DNA from: Chitinophaga pinensis | Lineage (GTDB): Bacteria; Bacteroidota; Bacteroidia; Chitinophagales; CAMDFR01 | Reading direction: 5' to 3' | Length of the DNA: 64,000 nt | Assembly (NCBI GenBank): GCA_945860705.1 | Contig: CAMART010000006.1 | Coordinates: 62,001 to 126,000, forward strand | Shown: one piece after another, positions 62,992 through 64,000 of the stretch | Layout of the letters: each line of letters begins with the position of its first letter | How positions within the stretch are numbered: the first letter of the stretch is position 1 | Translations under genes and position numbers: made by a program | Notes under the pieces: generated by a model | What the model was told of the DNA's origin: nothing | Database searches by the model: none | What the model saw: the letters and a program-made list of their open reading frames with translations, nothing else

Positions 62992-64000
62992 CTACGCCAA
63001 TGCTATGCCTTCTTGAGTTGCTTTATATTTTTCTATTTGCTTGTGCATGACCATAAACCAAAGCGGAGGAAAAAATGATAACAACATCATTGCAGGATAT
63101 CCTGCCGGCATCTGTGGGCTATCATCAAAGTGACGCAATATTTGATATTTTCTATTGGCCATATAGTGGTGGTCGGAGTGACGACTGAGTTCGAGCAAAA
63201 GTATTCTTCCAAGAGAGTGATTGGAGTTCCATGAGTGAATAGGTAATGTTTTTTCGTAATAGGCTTCTCCAACTTTTTTTCTGCGCAATCCGTAATGTTC
63301 TATATAGTTGACGGTTTCTAATAATAAAAAACCAATAGTAGCAGCTCCAATATATAATAGCATCACTTTCCAACCAAAAATAAAATAAATCAATAGCAAC
63401 ATACTTGCTTGAATAACTTGATAGATAAGCATTTCATTGTGTAAACTCCAAAAACTTAGGTTGGCTTTTTTTAGTCTATCAGTTTCAAGATGCCATGCCG
63501 AAAACCAACTGTCTTTTACCGAACGAAAATAAAATGAATAAAGGTTTTCTCCATATCTACTCGATGCTGGATCTTCATCTGTAGATACATTTTTGTGATG
63601 TCCACGATTGTGTTCTATAAAAAAATGAAGGTATTGTGTTGAAGCTAAAAGTATTTTACTCATCAATTGTTCGTACCAAGTATTTCTATGTCCAAGTTCG
63701 TGAGCGGCGTTGATACCCAATGCACCACAAGACAATCCGAAGGCAATCGTCATTCCTAATTTTTCCCAAAGCATATATTGTGGGTTATCTACTTTTATTA
63801 AAAAATATACAAGCAGTGCCACTTGTATAGGCACGAGTAGGTATAATACATAATCGTAGTACCTATCTTTTTTTACTATTTCTTCTTCGAGTTTATCAAA
63901 ATTTTTATTTGTACCCGTGAAAATAAATTCTAGTATAGGGATAAGTCCGAATACATAAATAGGAGCTATAAATACCCATATACCTGCCAAGTAAATAGAT
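62992..64000 (-). CDS. alkB: AlkB-type alkane 1-monooxygenase (N-terminus beyond the right edge)
   Basis: The frame is open to the window edge (336 codons seen); the sequence before the internal Leu-Ala-Gly is in frame, so a TTG at 63990 is not the true start. Histidine clusters of membrane diiron hydroxylases are all present: HELGHRN, EHNRGHHKNVSTDEDPASS, NYIEHYGLRR (the HYG motif of alkane hydroxylases) and LSRHSDHHYM. Several membrane helices surround them. It should add oxygen to the end carbon of medium-chain alkanes or fatty acids using rubredoxin electrons; no rubredoxin gene is seen here. Confidence 0.92.
   Translation of the reverse strand, partial: SIYLAGIWVFIAPIYVFGLIPILEFIFTGTNKNFDKLEEEIVKKDRYYDYVLYLLVPIQVALLVYFLIKVDNPQYMLWEKLGMTIAFGLSCGALGINAAHELGHRNTWYEQLMSKILLASTQYLHFFIEHNRGHHKNVSTDEDPASSRYGENLYSFYFRSVKDSWFSAWHLETDRLKKANLSFWSLHNEMLIYQVIQASMLLLIYFIFGWKVMLLYIGAATIGFLLLETVNYIEHYGLRRKKVGEAYYEKTLPIHSWNSNHSLGRILLLELSRHSDHHYMANRKYQILRHFDDSPQMPAGYPAMMLLSFFPPLWFMVMHKQIEKYKATQEGIALA

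Overview
The window is 64 kb of AT-rich DNA from a member of the Bacteroidota. Four signs point there. Several secreted proteins end in a type IX secretion (T9SS) sorting domain (proteins at 3638, 22267, 24962, 25853, 27532 and 46383). lpxC and fabZ are fused. Many genes are preceded by the Bacteroidota -7 box TAnnTTTG. There is a TonB-dependent receptor under a TPP riboswitch, and almost every secreted protein is hypothetical. I cannot place it below phylum with confidence. I see no phage, plasmid or CRISPR features; the only mobile element is one REP-associated transposase near the right end.

Layout. 1-3.5 kb: a giant repeat-containing surface protein running off the left edge. 3.6-9.5 kb: M1 peptidase, DHH phosphoesterase, two tandem cyclophilin-FKBP isomerases, pyrophosphatase. 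9.5-16.3 kb: metG, LD-carboxypeptidase, a frameshifted thiE-like gene, a NadR-like kinase, then a TPP riboswitch and its TonB receptor. 16.4-22.2 kb: VanX-like lipoprotein, GNAT, inositol-phosphatase, and a DUF1573-ruvX-def-holA operon. 22.3-31.5 kb: secreted T9SS proteins, a VTC-type polyphosphate polymerase/DUF4956 operon, and a persulfide dioxygenase-rhodanese plus TauE sulfur pair. 31.6-35 kb: DUF1214-sulfotransferase-SDR cassette. 35-42.4 kb: four-helix-bundle gene, SRPBCC, mnmE, murB, kup, DEAD-box helicase. 42.5-48.7 kb: an accessory block of secreted proteins, including four tandem overlapping small Cys-rich lipoproteins and a 770-aa T9SS protein. 48.7-53.8 kb: ABC ATPase, lpxA, lpxC-fabZ, rnr. 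54-58.2 kb: P-type ATPase, membrane protein and a ferritin-VIT1 fusion (metal homeostasis). 58.7-64 kb: lipoprotein, MoxR/ChlI-like ATPase plus VWA protein, the transposase with REP-like repeats next to a truncated CutA-like gene, and an alkane monooxygenase running off the right edge.

How genes work together. The thiamin locus looks like uptake replacing synthesis: a TPP-controlled receptor sits beside a broken thiE. lpxA and lpxC-fabZ form a lipid A operon. The metal block pairs a cation pump with an iron exporter. The most original features are the overlapping lipoprotein array at 45145-46370 and the transposase whose 3' end and REP hairpin are duplicated in tandem next to a truncated gene. 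All protein identities come from reading motifs; no database search was run.
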